64,000 nucleotides of DNA from JABCYV01 sp035512155 (GCA_035512155.1 DATKEN010000112.1:1-64000); one strand, 5' to 3'. Counted from the stretch's first letter, positions 44,520 to 54,264 are shown. The notes: generated by a model not told the origin, from the letters alone. Translations and numbers: made by a program.

Positions 44520-46693
44520 CCCAGTTTTCCGATGATCGCGGCGCGGAACTGAAGGAACTCTTTTTCGAGAGTGCCCAGGAACTGCTGCAAGCGCTGAACG
44601 ACGAGGCCCTCAAGCTGGAGAAACATCCAGGCGACGTCGAAACCGTACGCACCATCCGGCGGATCGTACACACTCTCAAAGGTGACGCCGCGACTTGCGG
44701 ATTCCGCGAATTGAGTAATTCCGCGCATGAACTCGAAGATGCGCTAGCCCTTGAGAAGGCATCATCCCAAGCGACTCTGGCCGAAGTGGCCTTGGCCGCT
44801 GCCGACACTTTTAACGCTATGGTGGCTGCCTACCGCGGTAAGGCCAAACCGCCATCCCCAGAACCGCTACGAAAATTGATCCGTAAACTGACGGAGACTT
44901 CAGACACGCCGAATAAGCGAAGCAAGAAAAAAGTGTCGAAAGACTCCAAGATCGCGGCCCGGACCGCCTGGACGGAGTATGAAACGCTCGCCGCGGAGGG
45001 AGCGCTGGGTCAGGGCAAACGGGTGTACCACGTCATCACCGTGATCGATCCGCATTGCGCCATGCCGATTGCGGCTCGGCAACTTCTGCTGAATGCACTA
45101 GGTTCGGTAGGCGACATTATCGCGACCCGGCCTGAGCCGGGATCGCCCGACGCCGCCAAGCAAGTCGAGTTGCTTGTCGCCAGCGATAAATCCGCCGATC
45201 AGGTTACCGCCAAATGCCGCATTCCTAGCGTAATCAGCCAGGTCAGCGTAGAAGCGTTGCAGTCGAAGGCGCCAAAGGGGAAGAAGGCCGTACCCGGACC
45301 GCTTTCCACCGAAAGCGACGAACCTTCGCTCCCCGCACCGGAACCTGAAGCCCAGGTCGTTTCATCCTGGGAAGACGCGGCCCCGGCTACCAGGGCGTTT
45401 TCAACGACGGTGCCGGAAAATATCCTGCGAGTCGACGCCGAGCGGATCGACAGCGTGCTTAACCTGGTAGGCGAGTTGATTATCGGGAAATCCATGCTGC
45501 AACAGGCCTTTCTCGAATTCACGCGACGCTTTCCCAAAGAAGCAATGCGCGCTCGATTCAGCGACGCCATGGCCTTCCAGACCCGGGTGTTAAGCGACCT
45601 GCAGCGCTCAGTGATGAAGATCCGCATGGTGCCGGTGGAACAGCTTTTCCGGCGATTCCCGCGCATGGTCCGTGACGTGGCGAAACAGTGCGGTAAGGAA
45701 GTGGAACTGGTGCTCAGTGGACAGGACACGGATCTCGACAAGAGTCTGTTGGATGCGATCGCCGAACCGCTCACCCACTTGGTCCGAAATGCGGTGAGCC
45801 ATGGTATTGAAAGTCCTGGGGAGCGGGGACGCGAAGGCAAGCCCGCTCATGGCACCATTCGCCTAACGGCATACCATCACGGCAATCAGGTGGTGGTGGA
45901 AGTCAGTGACGATGGACGGGGCATTGACGCTCAGAAGGTAAAGGCGAAAGCGTTGGAAAAAGGCCTGGTCACGCCCGAGGAAGCTGGCCGGTTGAACGAA
46001 GCCGATGTTCTGGAATTGGTCTTGCGGCCGGGGTTCAGCACTGCCGATGAGATCACCGAGATCGCGGGGCGGGGTGTCGGCCTCGACGTCGTACAAACCG
46101 TCCTGAATCGTCTGAAGGGCAGCGTTGATATCGAAACTCGCCCCGGTCAAGGCAGCACGTTCCGCCTCAAGCTACCGCTGACACTGGCGATCATCAAGGC
46201 TCTCTTGTTCCGGGTGGAGCAGCGGCTGTACGCCGTCCCTTTGAATGGGGTAGCAGAAATTGCGCGCGCCCAGGAATCCGATCTGCACCGGGTAGACGGA
46301 TACGAGGTCCTGCAATTGCGCGATCAAGTATTGCCTCTGGTCCGTTTAGGAAGACCCCCGCAGGAACCGGCGGATTCTACCCCGGGCAAGATCTTTATAC
46401 TGGTTATCGCTTTGGGTGAACGGAAACTTGGGATGATCGTCGAAGCTCTTGAAGGCGAGGAAGAACTGGTCATCAAAGCACTCGACGATCAAACTGTGGC
46501 GACAGACTTAGTTAGTGGCGCTTCCATCCTGGGCGATGGCCGGGTGGTGCTGATCGTGAATCTCGCCGCCATTATTGAACGTCACGGCCGGTCGCGGCCT
46601 CATGGAACCGGCAAGGTTAGTTCGGGAATTCTGCTTCAGCACCCGGATCGCGTGGCCGCACCTTCCCAGCCAGCAACGGGGGTGCATCCATGA
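44516..46693 (+). CDS. cheA: chemotaxis histidine kinase CheA
   Basis: This 725-residue CheA has P1 with the phosphorylated His52 (RRIVHTLKGDAATCGF), a linker and P2-like response-regulator docking region (about 165-250; YHVITVIDPHCAMPIAARQL), a dimerisation domain, an ATPase domain with N box EPLTHLVRNAVSHGIE and G boxes DDGRGID and GRGVGLDVV, and the CheW-like P5 domain (IKALLFRVEQRLYAVPLNGV). All activity motifs are present. It starts with GTG 44516, overlapping cheR, and its stop overlaps the cheB start by four bases. Confidence 0.96.
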   Translation: MTQFSDDRGAELKELFFESAQELLQALNDEALKLEKHPGDVETVRTIRRIVHTLKGDAATCGFRELSNSAHELEDALALEKASSQATLAEVALAAADTFNAMVAAYRGKAKPPSPEPLRKLIRKLTETSDTPNKRSKKKVSKDSKIAARTAWTEYETLAAEGALGQGKRVYHVITVIDPHCAMPIAARQLLLNALGSVGDIIATRPEPGSPDAAKQVELLVASDKSADQVTAKCRIPSVISQVSVEALQSKAPKGKKAVPGPLSTESDEPSLPAPEPEAQVVSSWEDAAPATRAFSTTVPENILRVDAERIDSVLNLVGELIIGKSMLQQAFLEFTRRFPKEAMRARFSDAMAFQTRVLSDLQRSVMKIRMVPVEQLFRRFPRMVRDVAKQCGKEVELVLSGQDTDLDKSLLDAIAEPLTHLVRNAVSHGIESPGERGREGKPAHGTIRLTAYHHGNQVVVEVSDDGRGIDAQKVKAKALEKGLVTPEEAGRLNEADVLELVLRPGFSTADEITEIAGRGVGLDVVQTVLNRLKGSVDIETRPGQGSTFRLKLPLTLAIIKALLFRVEQRLYAVPLNGVAEIARAQESDLHRVDGYEVLQLRDQVLPLVRLGRPPQEPADSTPGKIFILVIALGERKLGMIVEALEGEEELVIKALDDQTVATDLVSGASILGDGRVVLIVNLAAIIERHGRSRPHGTGKVSSGILLQHPDRVAAPSQPATGVHP

Positions 46694-47805
46694 CAACCCC
46701 GCCCGTACGGGTCTTGGTAGTCGACGATTCAGCTCTGATGCGGAAGCTAATTCCACAGATTTTGGAGAAGGACAGCTCGATTCAGGTAGTGGGAACCGCC
46801 ATGGATGGAAACTTCGGTCTGAAGAAGATCGAGGATCTGAAACCGCAAGTGGTGACTCTCGACCTGGAGATGCCGGCTATGGGCGGCCTCGACATGCTGA
46901 AGGAAATCATGCGCCGGCACCGGCTGCCAGTGATCGTCGTCAGTTCGCACAGCACCCAGGGAGCGTCGATCACACTGCAAGCGCTATCACTGGGGGCGTT
47001 CGATTTTGTGGCCAAGCCACACGACGTTTCGGCGCGCATGCCGCAAATTGCAGCGGAACTGATTGCCAAGATAAAGGCCGCCGCCCAGAGCCGAGGCGTC
47101 AGAGTGCGGCCGGTTCCCGATATCTTTCCGAGGTCCACCAAGCTCGCTCTTGACCCGAAGAGACTACCGACCAGACTTGTGGCCATTGGAGTCTCTACCG
47201 GCGGGCCACAGGCGTTGCAGCATGTGCTTTCTCAGCTACCAGGGGACTTTCCGGCAACTATTGTCGTGGTGCAACATATGCCGGAGGGCTTCACTGAAAT
47301 GTTCGCCCGGCGACTGGATGAGATCTGCGCCATCGGAGTTAAGGAAGCTCGGTCTGGCGACCTGTTGCTGGCTGGCCGCGCTCTGATCTGTCCCGGCAGC
47401 CGGCACCTCAAAGTGAAGCGCTTGCCTCTAGGCGACGTAGCGGTCTTGACCGATGACCCCCATGTGAACGGTCATCGGCCGTCCGTGGATGTTTTGTTCA
47501 AGAGCGTGGCCGAGGAATTCGGTGCCAAAAGCATCGCCGTCCTGATGACTGGCATGGGCGAAGATGGAGCCAATGGCATGGGAATGGTCAGAGCGGCACG
47601 CGGGATGACCATTGCCCAGAATGAGGAATCTTGCGTGGTATTTGGCATGCCCAAGGCCGCCATTGATCGTGGCTTCGCACTACGGGTGGTTGGACTCGAC
47701 GCGCTAGCCAAAACTTTGTTGGCCCAGTGCACGCAAGATCGCAGGACCGAGCTTGCTTCAGAACCAGCCGATGGTGGCAAGGCTGCTGGCGCGGGACGAG
47801 ATTAA
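46690..47805 (+). CDS. cheB: chemotaxis methylesterase CheB
   Basis: CheB removes methyl groups from the receptor, and can also deamidate Gln. The 371-residue protein has an N-terminal receiver (VLVVDDSALMRKLIPQILE; Asp in VTLDLEMPAMGG) and a C-terminal esterase with the catalytic Ser in GVSTGGPQALQ, His in VVVQHMPEGF and Asp in MTGMGEDGANGM. The end is a polar tail. It overlaps cheA and precedes the cheY-like gene. Confidence 0.96.
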   Translation: MTTPPVRVLVVDDSALMRKLIPQILEKDSSIQVVGTAMDGNFGLKKIEDLKPQVVTLDLEMPAMGGLDMLKEIMRRHRLPVIVVSSHSTQGASITLQALSLGAFDFVAKPHDVSARMPQIAAELIAKIKAAAQSRGVRVRPVPDIFPRSTKLALDPKRLPTRLVAIGVSTGGPQALQHVLSQLPGDFPATIVVVQHMPEGFTEMFARRLDEICAIGVKEARSGDLLLAGRALICPGSRHLKVKRLPLGDVAVLTDDPHVNGHRPSVDVLFKSVAEEFGAKSIAVLMTGMGEDGANGMGMVRAARGMTIAQNEESCVVFGMPKAAIDRGFALRVVGLDALAKTLLAQCTQDRRTELASEPADGGKAAGAGRD

Positions 47806-47868
47806 CTTTTAATCCGGCAGGCAAGAATAGGATGCCGGGCGTTGGATTTAGCAGGAGGAGGTTGCATT

Positions 47869-48309
47869 ATGGAGCCGTTTGCCCCAGTACGACGCAGTAA
47901 AGATGGTCAGCCCATTCGCTACCTGGTAGTGGATGATTCCGTTTTCGCCCGCAAAAACCTGGCTCGTATCATCGAGACCTTCGGTGGACAAGTAGCTGGC
48001 GAAGCCGGTGACGGCATGACCGCAATCACGGAGTACGAACGAACCACACCCGACATCGTCCTCATGGATATCACCATGCCTCAGATGGAAGGCATTGAGG
48101 CTGCTGAAAAGATCGTGAAACAGCACCCCGAAGCACGCATCGTTATGGTGTCCTCCGTTGGCTATCAGGAGAACATCGTGGCGGCGCTGCAGCGCGGCGC
48201 GCGCCACTTCGTACAGAAACCGGTGAAACCGGAGGTGCTGTACGAAGTGATCAAATACGTGTTGGGCGAGGATGGTACCGTGGCTCAGGCTGCGGGCGCG
48301 GGGGCCTAA
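47869..48309 (+). CDS. cheY: CheY-type response regulator
   Basis: This 146-residue single receiver has RYLVVDDSVFARKNLARIIE with the two acidic residues, the phosphorylation site DIVLMDITMPQMEGIEAAE, the switch region IVMVSSVGYQEN and the Lys in FVQKPVKPEVLYEV. A strong AGGAGGAGG at 47853-47861 fixes ATG 47869 as start, rather than the upstream in-frame ATG at 47842. It is followed two bases later by cheX. Confidence 0.95.
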   Translation: MEPFAPVRRSKDGQPIRYLVVDDSVFARKNLARIIETFGGQVAGEAGDGMTAITEYERTTPDIVLMDITMPQMEGIEAAEKIVKQHPEARIVMVSSVGYQENIVAALQRGARHFVQKPVKPEVLYEVIKYVLGEDGTVAQAAGAGA

Positions 48310-48311
48310 CT

Positions 48312-48803
48312 GTGAAAATGGAACTGATTCAGCCGTTCATCAACGCGGCCGACGCTGTGCTGGCTCAAGGGCTGCAGTGTCCCATGGCGATGGGAAGCCT
48401 CAGCATGGACGAAGAAGCTTATCGCCGCAAAGGTGTGGCTGCACTGGTCTCGTTGACGGGAGACATTGAGGGACGAATTATCTTTGATCTGGATGCGGAG
48501 ACCGCGCTGCGCGTGGCCAGTCGCTTCGCCGGCGCAGAATTGCCCGAGTCTGACGAACTGATCAAAGAAACCGTTTGCGAATTGGCGAACCAGGTTGCCG
48601 GCAACGCCATCACCGCTCTGAATGATCAGGGATTCCATTTCCGGGTCCATCCCCCTGCGCTGCATACCTCCGAACGCGGCACTCAGAGCAGCGAGGACAC
48701 CGAAGCTTTGGTAATGTGCTTTGAGACCAATGTAGGGAACGTCTTCATGAACATCGCGCTGCGGTATAACCGCAACCATGAATTAGTGGCGGCAGGGGCA
48801 TAG
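48312..48803 (+). CDS. cheX: CheX-type CheY phosphatase
   Basis: CheX dephosphorylates CheY-P and resets the pathway. The 163-residue protein has the CheC/CheX fold with the catalytic Glu-x-x-Asn in ETVCELANQVAGNAITALND. The pattern GDIEGRIIFDLDAETALRVA fits the family's beta strands. The start may be GTG 48312 or ATG 48318. It is the last gene of the chemosensory operon; no cheD or cheC is found here. Confidence 0.9.
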   Translation: MKMELIQPFINAADAVLAQGLQCPMAMGSLSMDEEAYRRKGVAALVSLTGDIEGRIIFDLDAETALRVASRFAGAELPESDELIKETVCELANQVAGNAITALNDQGFHFRVHPPALHTSERGTQSSEDTEALVMCFETNVGNVFMNIALRYNRNHELVAAGA

Positions 48804-48827
48804 AGACGGAAAGAGCCATTGACCTTA

Positions 48828-48850
48828 GTTTTCGATTGCCGATCGAAAAC
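48828..48850. terminator. hairpin after the chemosensory operon
   Basis: A perfect 9-base stem (GTTTTCGAT with ATCGAAAAC) with a 5-base loop lies 25 bases after the cheX stop, between convergent genes. There is no T-run beyond the stem itself, so it is only terminator-like. Confidence 0.45.
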
Positions 48851-48905
48851 CTTCGCTAGCACATTCCAGAAGCGCTAAAAAGCAACACCCATAAGAAAGC
48901 CTTCC

Positions 48906-50618
48906 TTACGGCCCTGCCAGGGTAAAAACGGGGTTCTGCGGCGTGGTGGCGATCCCAGTTCCATTCTGCCCGCTGGCCGCCACTCCTGAATTGACAACAG
49001 TGAATGTTTTCGGATCTACAGCAGTGATCGAAAATGTTCCATTGTTGGCCGCATCTGTCATCCCGGTAATCACCATTTTCATGCCGACGCGGAGGGGAGG
49101 GAGAGAGGCCGAAACGGTGTAGTTATAGGTGGTGTTGGGACCGCTTGGCGATGCCGCCGAGACGGTAACAGTTGAGGGCTGAAAATCGCTCGCCGACGCC
49201 GGCAGTTCCAGCCCCAGGGAGTCGGCTTTCGCAGTACTGGGGAAGGTATCGATAATAGATGTGCTACCCAAATCGCAACTCGAAACATAAACTCTGGTAC
49301 CGTCCGCCGAAGCTGCTGCCGAGAGCCGGAAGCGCATCGGGGGAGCAGAAAGAGGAGGAACGGTGGGGCCGCAACCGGTCGGGTTCGCCGCGTCGATATC
49401 AGTCGATCCTAGTGCAATGGTGCCCGTGATCGTATTCGCTGTCGTACTGAACACGGTCACGCCCGCGCTGATCGAAGCTTTGCCAGTTATGGGATCCGTC
49501 CCAAGTTGATAACTTGCCACGTACGCGCGGCTGCCATCAGGCAACACTGCAATCGACACCGGAAAGCATCCACCACCACAAACTGAATTCGGCGCGGTTG
49601 TCAGATCGACGGAAGCCAATGCGTTAAGAGCATCGGTAGAAGCATCCAGCACAACCACTTTCGTCGAAGCAGGGTTCGTCACATACAGGCGGGTTCGAGT
49701 TTTGTCATACAGCATGAATCCGCAAGCCTGAGGCTGGCCGAGGCAATTTACGCTGGGGCCGGCCGGAACACTATTCAGTACTGTGTCCGTTGTCGTGTCG
49801 ATTACCGAGACACTTCCACTGCCGCTATTGAGCACATAAACTCGGGCGCTGTCAGCGCGAGCAACCGCCCACGCCGGCGCGATGATATGCGCGTCAGGCA
49901 GGGTTGTAACGTTCGGAATTGTCTGTCCGGTGGTCGCTTCGTTCAGAGTCTTGTCCGCTGAATTGATGCTGACCACCCAGCCGACGCCAGAGCTATCGCT
50001 TCCTACCGCATACACCTTCTTTCCATCGGGTGTTTCTGCCAGCGTGTTGGGACTGAAGCTGTGTATGAGACCACTGGTGTCCAGCGCGCCGACAGTAATG
50101 AAGTTCATCACTACATTGTTGGCAGTCGAGATCGCGGCCACGGTGTTGGTTCCGGAGTTGGCGACGTAGACTGTGCCGTTTTCTGTGGTGTTTACAAAGA
50201 CCGGCTGTGAGCCGGAAGGCAGACTGGTAGTCGTCACAGGACCAATGCTCGTCGGGGCAAACGAAGAAACCGTATCTTCCAGAAAGTTGGCAACGTAGAG
50301 CTGGCTGCTGTTAGGCAACAAGGCGGCGTGCACCGGACCCAGTCCGAGCGGGGCAACGCCCACATTGGTATCGCCAGAAACATCTATGCGGGTGCTGGTG
50401 CCCTGATTGAAGGTGCCATTGCCAATGGTCCCAAAGCCATTGCCGTTTATGACCAGAACAAAATGAGAGGCTGCTGGACTAGGCGGCGCGGGGACGATGG
50501 GGATCGCGACCGGTCGAAAGGTGTCGCCGCAAGCAACGCAGATTGTGATAAGAAACAGCACGACCACTGGCCGGGCCGAACGCAACAAGGTCAGCAACAC
50601 CCCAACGGATGGATCCAT
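48906..50618 (-). CDS. beta-propeller (YncE-like) lipoprotein
   Basis: This 570-residue exported protein starts MDPSVGVLLTLLRSARPVVV, with a signal ending in ITICVACGD, probably a lipobox with Cys as lipid anchor. The body contains repeated propeller blades of the YVTN type: VHAALLPNSSQLYVANFLED, VFVNTTENGTVYVANSGTNT, DSARVYVLNSGSGSVSVIDT and TRTRLYVTNPASTKVVVLDA. A short Ig-like or bacterial repeat module follows near the end (TYNYTVSASLPPLRVGMKMV). ATG 50618 is preferred to 50690, since the longer form puts 24 polar residues before the signal. The substrate is unknown. Confidence 0.85.
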   Translation of the reverse strand: MDPSVGVLLTLLRSARPVVVLFLITICVACGDTFRPVAIPIVPAPPSPAASHFVLVINGNGFGTIGNGTFNQGTSTRIDVSGDTNVGVAPLGLGPVHAALLPNSSQLYVANFLEDTVSSFAPTSIGPVTTTSLPSGSQPVFVNTTENGTVYVANSGTNTVAAISTANNVVMNFITVGALDTSGLIHSFSPNTLAETPDGKKVYAVGSDSSGVGWVVSINSADKTLNEATTGQTIPNVTTLPDAHIIAPAWAVARADSARVYVLNSGSGSVSVIDTTTDTVLNSVPAGPSVNCLGQPQACGFMLYDKTRTRLYVTNPASTKVVVLDASTDALNALASVDLTTAPNSVCGGGCFPVSIAVLPDGSRAYVASYQLGTDPITGKASISAGVTVFSTTANTITGTIALGSTDIDAANPTGCGPTVPPLSAPPMRFRLSAAASADGTRVYVSSCDLGSTSIIDTFPSTAKADSLGLELPASASDFQPSTVTVSAASPSGPNTTYNYTVSASLPPLRVGMKMVITGMTDAANNGTFSITAVDPKTFTVVNSGVAASGQNGTGIATTPQNPVFTLAGP

Positions 50619-50800
50619 GGATTCGCAGTGATCTCGAAGAGAATTTTTTATTCTAACGGTTGAACGCGATATGCGCCATAGAGCCACCACTTGCGATCTG
50701 GCGCTTGGGAATCAGCCTTTTAAGGTTAGTGTCGAAGAGGCAGCGGAAAGTTGCTTCAAGGCGTGGAAGAAAGTGCGCGGACCCATCTGAAACTCGGATA

Positions 50801-50824
50801 ACGCCGGACACCGGAGTCCGGCGT
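50801..50824 (-). terminator. hairpin after ku
   Basis: ACGCCGGAC and GTCCGGCGT form a 9-base perfect stem with a 6-base loop, 29 bases past the ku stop. No T-run follows on the minus strand. Confidence 0.45.
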
Positions 50825-50852
50825 ATTTACCAGCAATTGGCAGCAGCTGACA

Positions 50853-51698
50853 TCAACTTCGTCCGCGGGATCTCTTGCTGGAAGCTGCCGCCGCTCGGCC
50901 TGCCATGGCCACAGGTTTCTTCTTGCCTTCCATCTCCGCAAGACTCTGCTTTAGAGCAGACATCAAATCGACCACTGGAGCGAGCTTCTTGGGCTTCTCC
51001 ACTTCCGCGATCTTGCCACCTTCAAGTTTGGTCTGGATGAGATTTTTTAGGTTCTCCTGGAAGCTGTCCTGATATTTCTCCGGATCCCAGTCGGCAGCCA
51101 AGGCCTCGATCAATTGATGCGCTACTTTGACTTCCGCCTCTTTCAATTCGACATCGGGCGCACCAAAGCCTTCCACCTTTCGAACTTCTTCCGCGTAGTA
51201 CATGGTGTGCAGCATGAGCCCGCCTTCATGCGGCCGCAGGAAGACTGTGTACTCACGGTTGTGCATGGTGAGCTTGGCGATGGCCACGAACTCGCTCTCC
51301 TCGAGGGCCTTAGTCAGAAGGGCATAAGGCCGGCGACCCGCTTCCTCGGGAAGCATGTAGTAGGACGATTCAAAGAAAACTGGATCTACCTCACTGGACT
51401 TGACGAATTCCAGGATTTCCATAGTCTTGGCGGTCTGGGGTTCGATCTTCTTGATCTCATCCGGCTCGATGACGACGTATTCATCCTTGCGATACTCATA
51501 ACCCTTCACGATTTCGCTGCGTTCTACGACTTTTCCGTCCGCCAGGCAGACATACTGTTGCTTGAGGCGAGAAAGATCATCGCGATGCAGCATGTTGAAG
51601 GAAATCCCGGAACTACGCGCGCCGGAGAAGAGTCGGACCGGCATGGAAATCAGGCCGAAGGTAAGATATCCAGACCAAACCGAAGCCGCCATGTTCAC
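50853..51698 (-). CDS. ku: Ku protein for non-homologous end joining
   Basis: Bacterial Ku homodimers bind DNA ends and recruit the ligase LigD. The 281-residue protein has the typical start VWSGYLTFGLISMPVRLFSG, the core YVCLADGKVVERSEIVKGYE and LMLHTMYYAEEVRK, and the C-terminal VVDLMSALKQSLAE followed by a basic tail (AASSKRSRGRS) that may bind DNA or LigD. ATG 51698 and ATG 51692 are both possible starts. ligD is not in the window. Confidence 0.96.
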   Translation of the reverse strand: MNMAASVWSGYLTFGLISMPVRLFSGARSSGISFNMLHRDDLSRLKQQYVCLADGKVVERSEIVKGYEYRKDEYVVIEPDEIKKIEPQTAKTMEILEFVKSSEVDPVFFESSYYMLPEEAGRRPYALLTKALEESEFVAIAKLTMHNREYTVFLRPHEGGLMLHTMYYAEEVRKVEGFGAPDVELKEAEVKVAHQLIEALAADWDPEKYQDSFQENLKNLIQTKLEGGKIAEVEKPKKLAPVVDLMSALKQSLAEMEGKKKPVAMAGRAAAASSKRSRGRS

Positions 51699-51901
51699 CC
51701 CGTTGTTGGAATGGCGCGAACCATGCGCCAGGGTAGTGAGTTTAGACTACAACCGGGCATTTGATGCACCCAGATTGCGCTGGTAATCAAAACTCAAAGC
51801 GCGATATGTAGTGTGTTCCAGTATCGGGTACTCGGAATGGTAGTGCATGGCTAGACACAAAGCAGATTGGGCTGCGGACTTCTACGGCACTCTAACTCAC
51901 G

Positions 51902-52663
51902 ATGCAATTCGCCATACCTGATTCCGGCGCCATCATGAATGCCTGGCCGGCTGGGATCGAATCCGCGGGCGGTCCTCTCTGGATCGCGATAATAGTGACG
52001 ATTGGATTTGCCGCCCTGGCGCGCCTGGTGCGAGGTGTCAGCACATCGGGAGCAGTGGCGGGAGCTATCGTTTGTTTTCTGTTGTACACAAGCGCTGGTC
52101 CCGGCGCCTTCGCAACTTTAGTCTGCGTCTTTATGCTGGCCTGGATCACGACTCGTCTGGGGTATCAACAAAAGTTAAGGCTTGGAACGGCCGAAAGGCG
52201 TGAGGGAAGGACTGCGTCCCAGGTTTTGGCGAATCTGGGAGTTGCCACCGCCTGTGCGGCGCTCTATGCACGCCACCGTAACGGCGTTTTCCTGCTCGCA
52301 ATCGCCGCAGCTCTCGCAGAAGCGGCTGCTGACACAGTTTCAAGCGAATTGGGCCAGGCCAACAGTCGGCAAGCGCGACTGATCACCACTTGGGAAGTGG
52401 TGCCAGCGGGTACTGACGGCGGTATAACGCTGGCGGGGACTTTGGCGGGAATCGCCGCGGCGGTTCTGGTGAGCTCAGTCGGCGCTCTTACGGCTCTAAT
52501 ATCGTGGAGATGGGTGGGAATTTCCGTAGCGGCGGCGGTCATCGGTATGATCGCGGACAGTTTCATTGGCGCGTGGTTGGAGCGTCGCCACTGGCTCAAC
52601 AATGACGCAGTAAACCTCGTAGGCACGCTGATCGCAGCCGTGATCGCGTCTCGTCTAGCTTGA
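51902..52663 (+). CDS. DUF92 (TIGR00297) membrane protein
   Basis: This 253-residue protein has about six membrane segments, such as WIAIIVTIGFAALARLV, AGAIVCFLLYTSAGPGAFAT and WVGISVAAAVIGMIADSFIG. The conserved motifs WITTRLGYQQKLRLG, AAADTVSSELGQAN and VVPAGTDGGITLAGTLAG mark the DUF92 family. A plant member phosphorylates phytyl phosphate; the bacterial function is not known, though a prenyl-phosphate kinase is a reasonable guess. ATG 51902 or ATG 51935 is the start. Confidence 0.88.
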   Translation: MQFAIPDSGAIMNAWPAGIESAGGPLWIAIIVTIGFAALARLVRGVSTSGAVAGAIVCFLLYTSAGPGAFATLVCVFMLAWITTRLGYQQKLRLGTAERREGRTASQVLANLGVATACAALYARHRNGVFLLAIAAALAEAAADTVSSELGQANSRQARLITTWEVVPAGTDGGITLAGTLAGIAAAVLVSSVGALTALISWRWVGISVAAAVIGMIADSFIGAWLERRHWLNNDAVNLVGTLIAAVIASRLA

Positions 52664-52829
52664 CCCTTGGCGCTGAACCATTAGATTCCAGGTCATGTCC
52701 ACAGGTTCCTTGAAGGCTGCGTATCCAAATCGGAGAATGGAACCGCACCACTACTCGAGGAGTTGGCATCTAATTCTGGACGAGCCTAGTGGACGAACCC
52801 ATAAGACCAGAAAAGACGACTTAGGCGTA

Positions 52830-53618
52830 ATGAAGATTCGTACCTTTGTACTCGGATATGTGCTCGCGCTGGCGCTGCTTGTATTTGCCCAACACCATTC
52901 GCAAGCCGCGCTAGGTGGGGGTTTCCGCGCCGTCGTTGACCTGACCCATACGATCAACGAACGTGTTCCTACCTTCGAACCAGCGGAGAAGGACGCCTAC
53001 CAAGCGAAAACGATCGCGACTATCGAGAAGGACCACTACTTCGCGCGCAAAATTTCGCTGCCCGAACATTTCGGGACGCACATCGATGCTCCGGCCCACT
53101 TCTCCCGCGGCCTGTGGACAGTGGATCAGATTCCACCGGAGCGGCTGATTGCGCAAATGGTCGTACTCGATGTCAGAGCGAACGCAAAGAACAATCCTGA
53201 TTATCAGATTTCAGTCGACGACGTTGCCCGGTGGGAGCAGGCTAACGGCCAGATTCCCTTGGGAGCAATGATAATGGCGCGCACTGGCTGGGATTCGCGG
53301 TGGGATTCGCCCAATAGCTATCGCAATGCCGACGCCAAAGGCATCATGCACTTTCCAGGGTATTCAAGGGATGCCGCCCAGTTCCTGGTGGAAGGCCGCA
53401 ATGTGGTTGGTTTGGGCATCGATACCTTGAGCGTAGATTACGGTCCTTCGCAGGATTTCGAAGTCCATCACTACACCCTGGCGCACAGTTTGTATCATCT
53501 GGAAAACGTGGCTAACCTTGGCCGGGTGCCCGCGACCGGCGCCACTGTCGTGGTCGCTCCTGCGAAGCTGGAAGGCGGCTCCGGAGGCCCGGTCCGGATT
53601 CTCGCTCTTGTGAAGTAG
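52830..53618 (+). CDS. secreted cyclase-family (kynurenine formamidase-like) hydrolase
   Basis: This 262-residue protein has a signal peptide (TFVLGYVLALALLVFAQHHS) and the metal-binding motif HFGTHIDAPAHF of the cyclase superfamily (PF04199), followed by IMARTGWDSRW and VGLGIDTLSVDYG. The fold hydrolyses amides or esters; exported members exist and the substrate cannot be named. ATG 52830 is chosen: the longer frame from 52695 adds 45 polar residues before the signal peptide. Confidence 0.85.
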   Translation: MKIRTFVLGYVLALALLVFAQHHSQAALGGGFRAVVDLTHTINERVPTFEPAEKDAYQAKTIATIEKDHYFARKISLPEHFGTHIDAPAHFSRGLWTVDQIPPERLIAQMVVLDVRANAKNNPDYQISVDDVARWEQANGQIPLGAMIMARTGWDSRWDSPNSYRNADAKGIMHFPGYSRDAAQFLVEGRNVVGLGIDTLSVDYGPSQDFEVHHYTLAHSLYHLENVANLGRVPATGATVVVAPAKLEGGSGGPVRILALVK

Positions 53619-53739
53619 TCTCAAGCGTCACTCGAACCTCTCGCCCATCCTTTGCGATTAGCGTTTTCTCTCGCTTTGATTACGACTTTTCATGGCAGGT
53701 TGCGGTTCGTTCCTATGCTGTAATTAGAGCGGAGGCAAA

Positions 53740-54264
53740 ATGAGCGATCCACGATACCCGATCGGTAAATTCACGTTTAACGGTTCTTTAAACGAAGCCC
53801 AGCGGGAAAAGTTCATCGACGATATTGAGCAGACACCGGCTTCGCTGCGCACCGCCGTAAAAAACCTGTCGCCAGAGCAGATTGAGACGCCCTATCGTGA
53901 TGGGGGTTGGACCGTGCGTCAGGTCGTGCATCATGTTCCGGAAAGTCACATGAACGCGTATATCCGCTTCAAGCTGGCGCTTACGGAAGACGAACCGACC
54001 ATCAAACCTTACATGGAAGACCGATGGGCGGAGCTTTCCGACGTTCGTTCCACGCCACCAGAGATTTCGTTGGCGCTTCTGGATTCGCTGCATGACCGTT
54101 GGGTCCGCTTATTGCGTACGCTGCGCCCGGAAGACTGGAAACGAACTTTCCGGCATCCGGAATTAGGGGTGGTATCGCTGGAGAAAAATTTGGCGATCTA
54201 CGCCTGGCACGGACGGCACCACACAGCGCATATCACGGAGTTGAGGAAGAAGATGGGCTGGTGA
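53740..54264 (+). CDS. DinB/YfiT-like putative metal-dependent hydrolase or thiol transferase
   Basis: This 174-residue protein closely fits the YfiT/BstA group of the DinB four-helix family: RYPIGKFTFNGSLNEAQREK, GGWTVRQVVHHVPESHMNAY with a metal-binding His, and YAWHGRHHTAHITELRKKMG with two more His. In Bacillus BstA is a bacillithiol transferase; whether this organism has bacillithiol is not visible here. GGAGG at 53731-53735 supports the ATG. Confidence 0.88.
   Translation: MSDPRYPIGKFTFNGSLNEAQREKFIDDIEQTPASLRTAVKNLSPEQIETPYRDGGWTVRQVVHHVPESHMNAYIRFKLALTEDEPTIKPYMEDRWAELSDVRSTPPEISLALLDSLHDRWVRLLRTLRPEDWKRTFRHPELGVVSLEKNLAIYAWHGRHHTAHITELRKKMGW

Noticed and set aside
46575..47153. 192-codon plus-strand frame across the cheA/cheB junction
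   Set aside because: Out-of-frame shadow of cheA and cheB; the composition is low-complexity and no motif is visible.
50660..51040. 126-codon plus-strand frame between the propeller gene and ku
   Set aside because: It overlaps the 3' part of ku on the opposite strand and the hairpin at 50801-50824; the protein has no family features.
52695..52829. 45-residue N-terminal extension of the cyclase-family protein
   Set aside because: It would bury the signal peptide that begins at ATG 52830.
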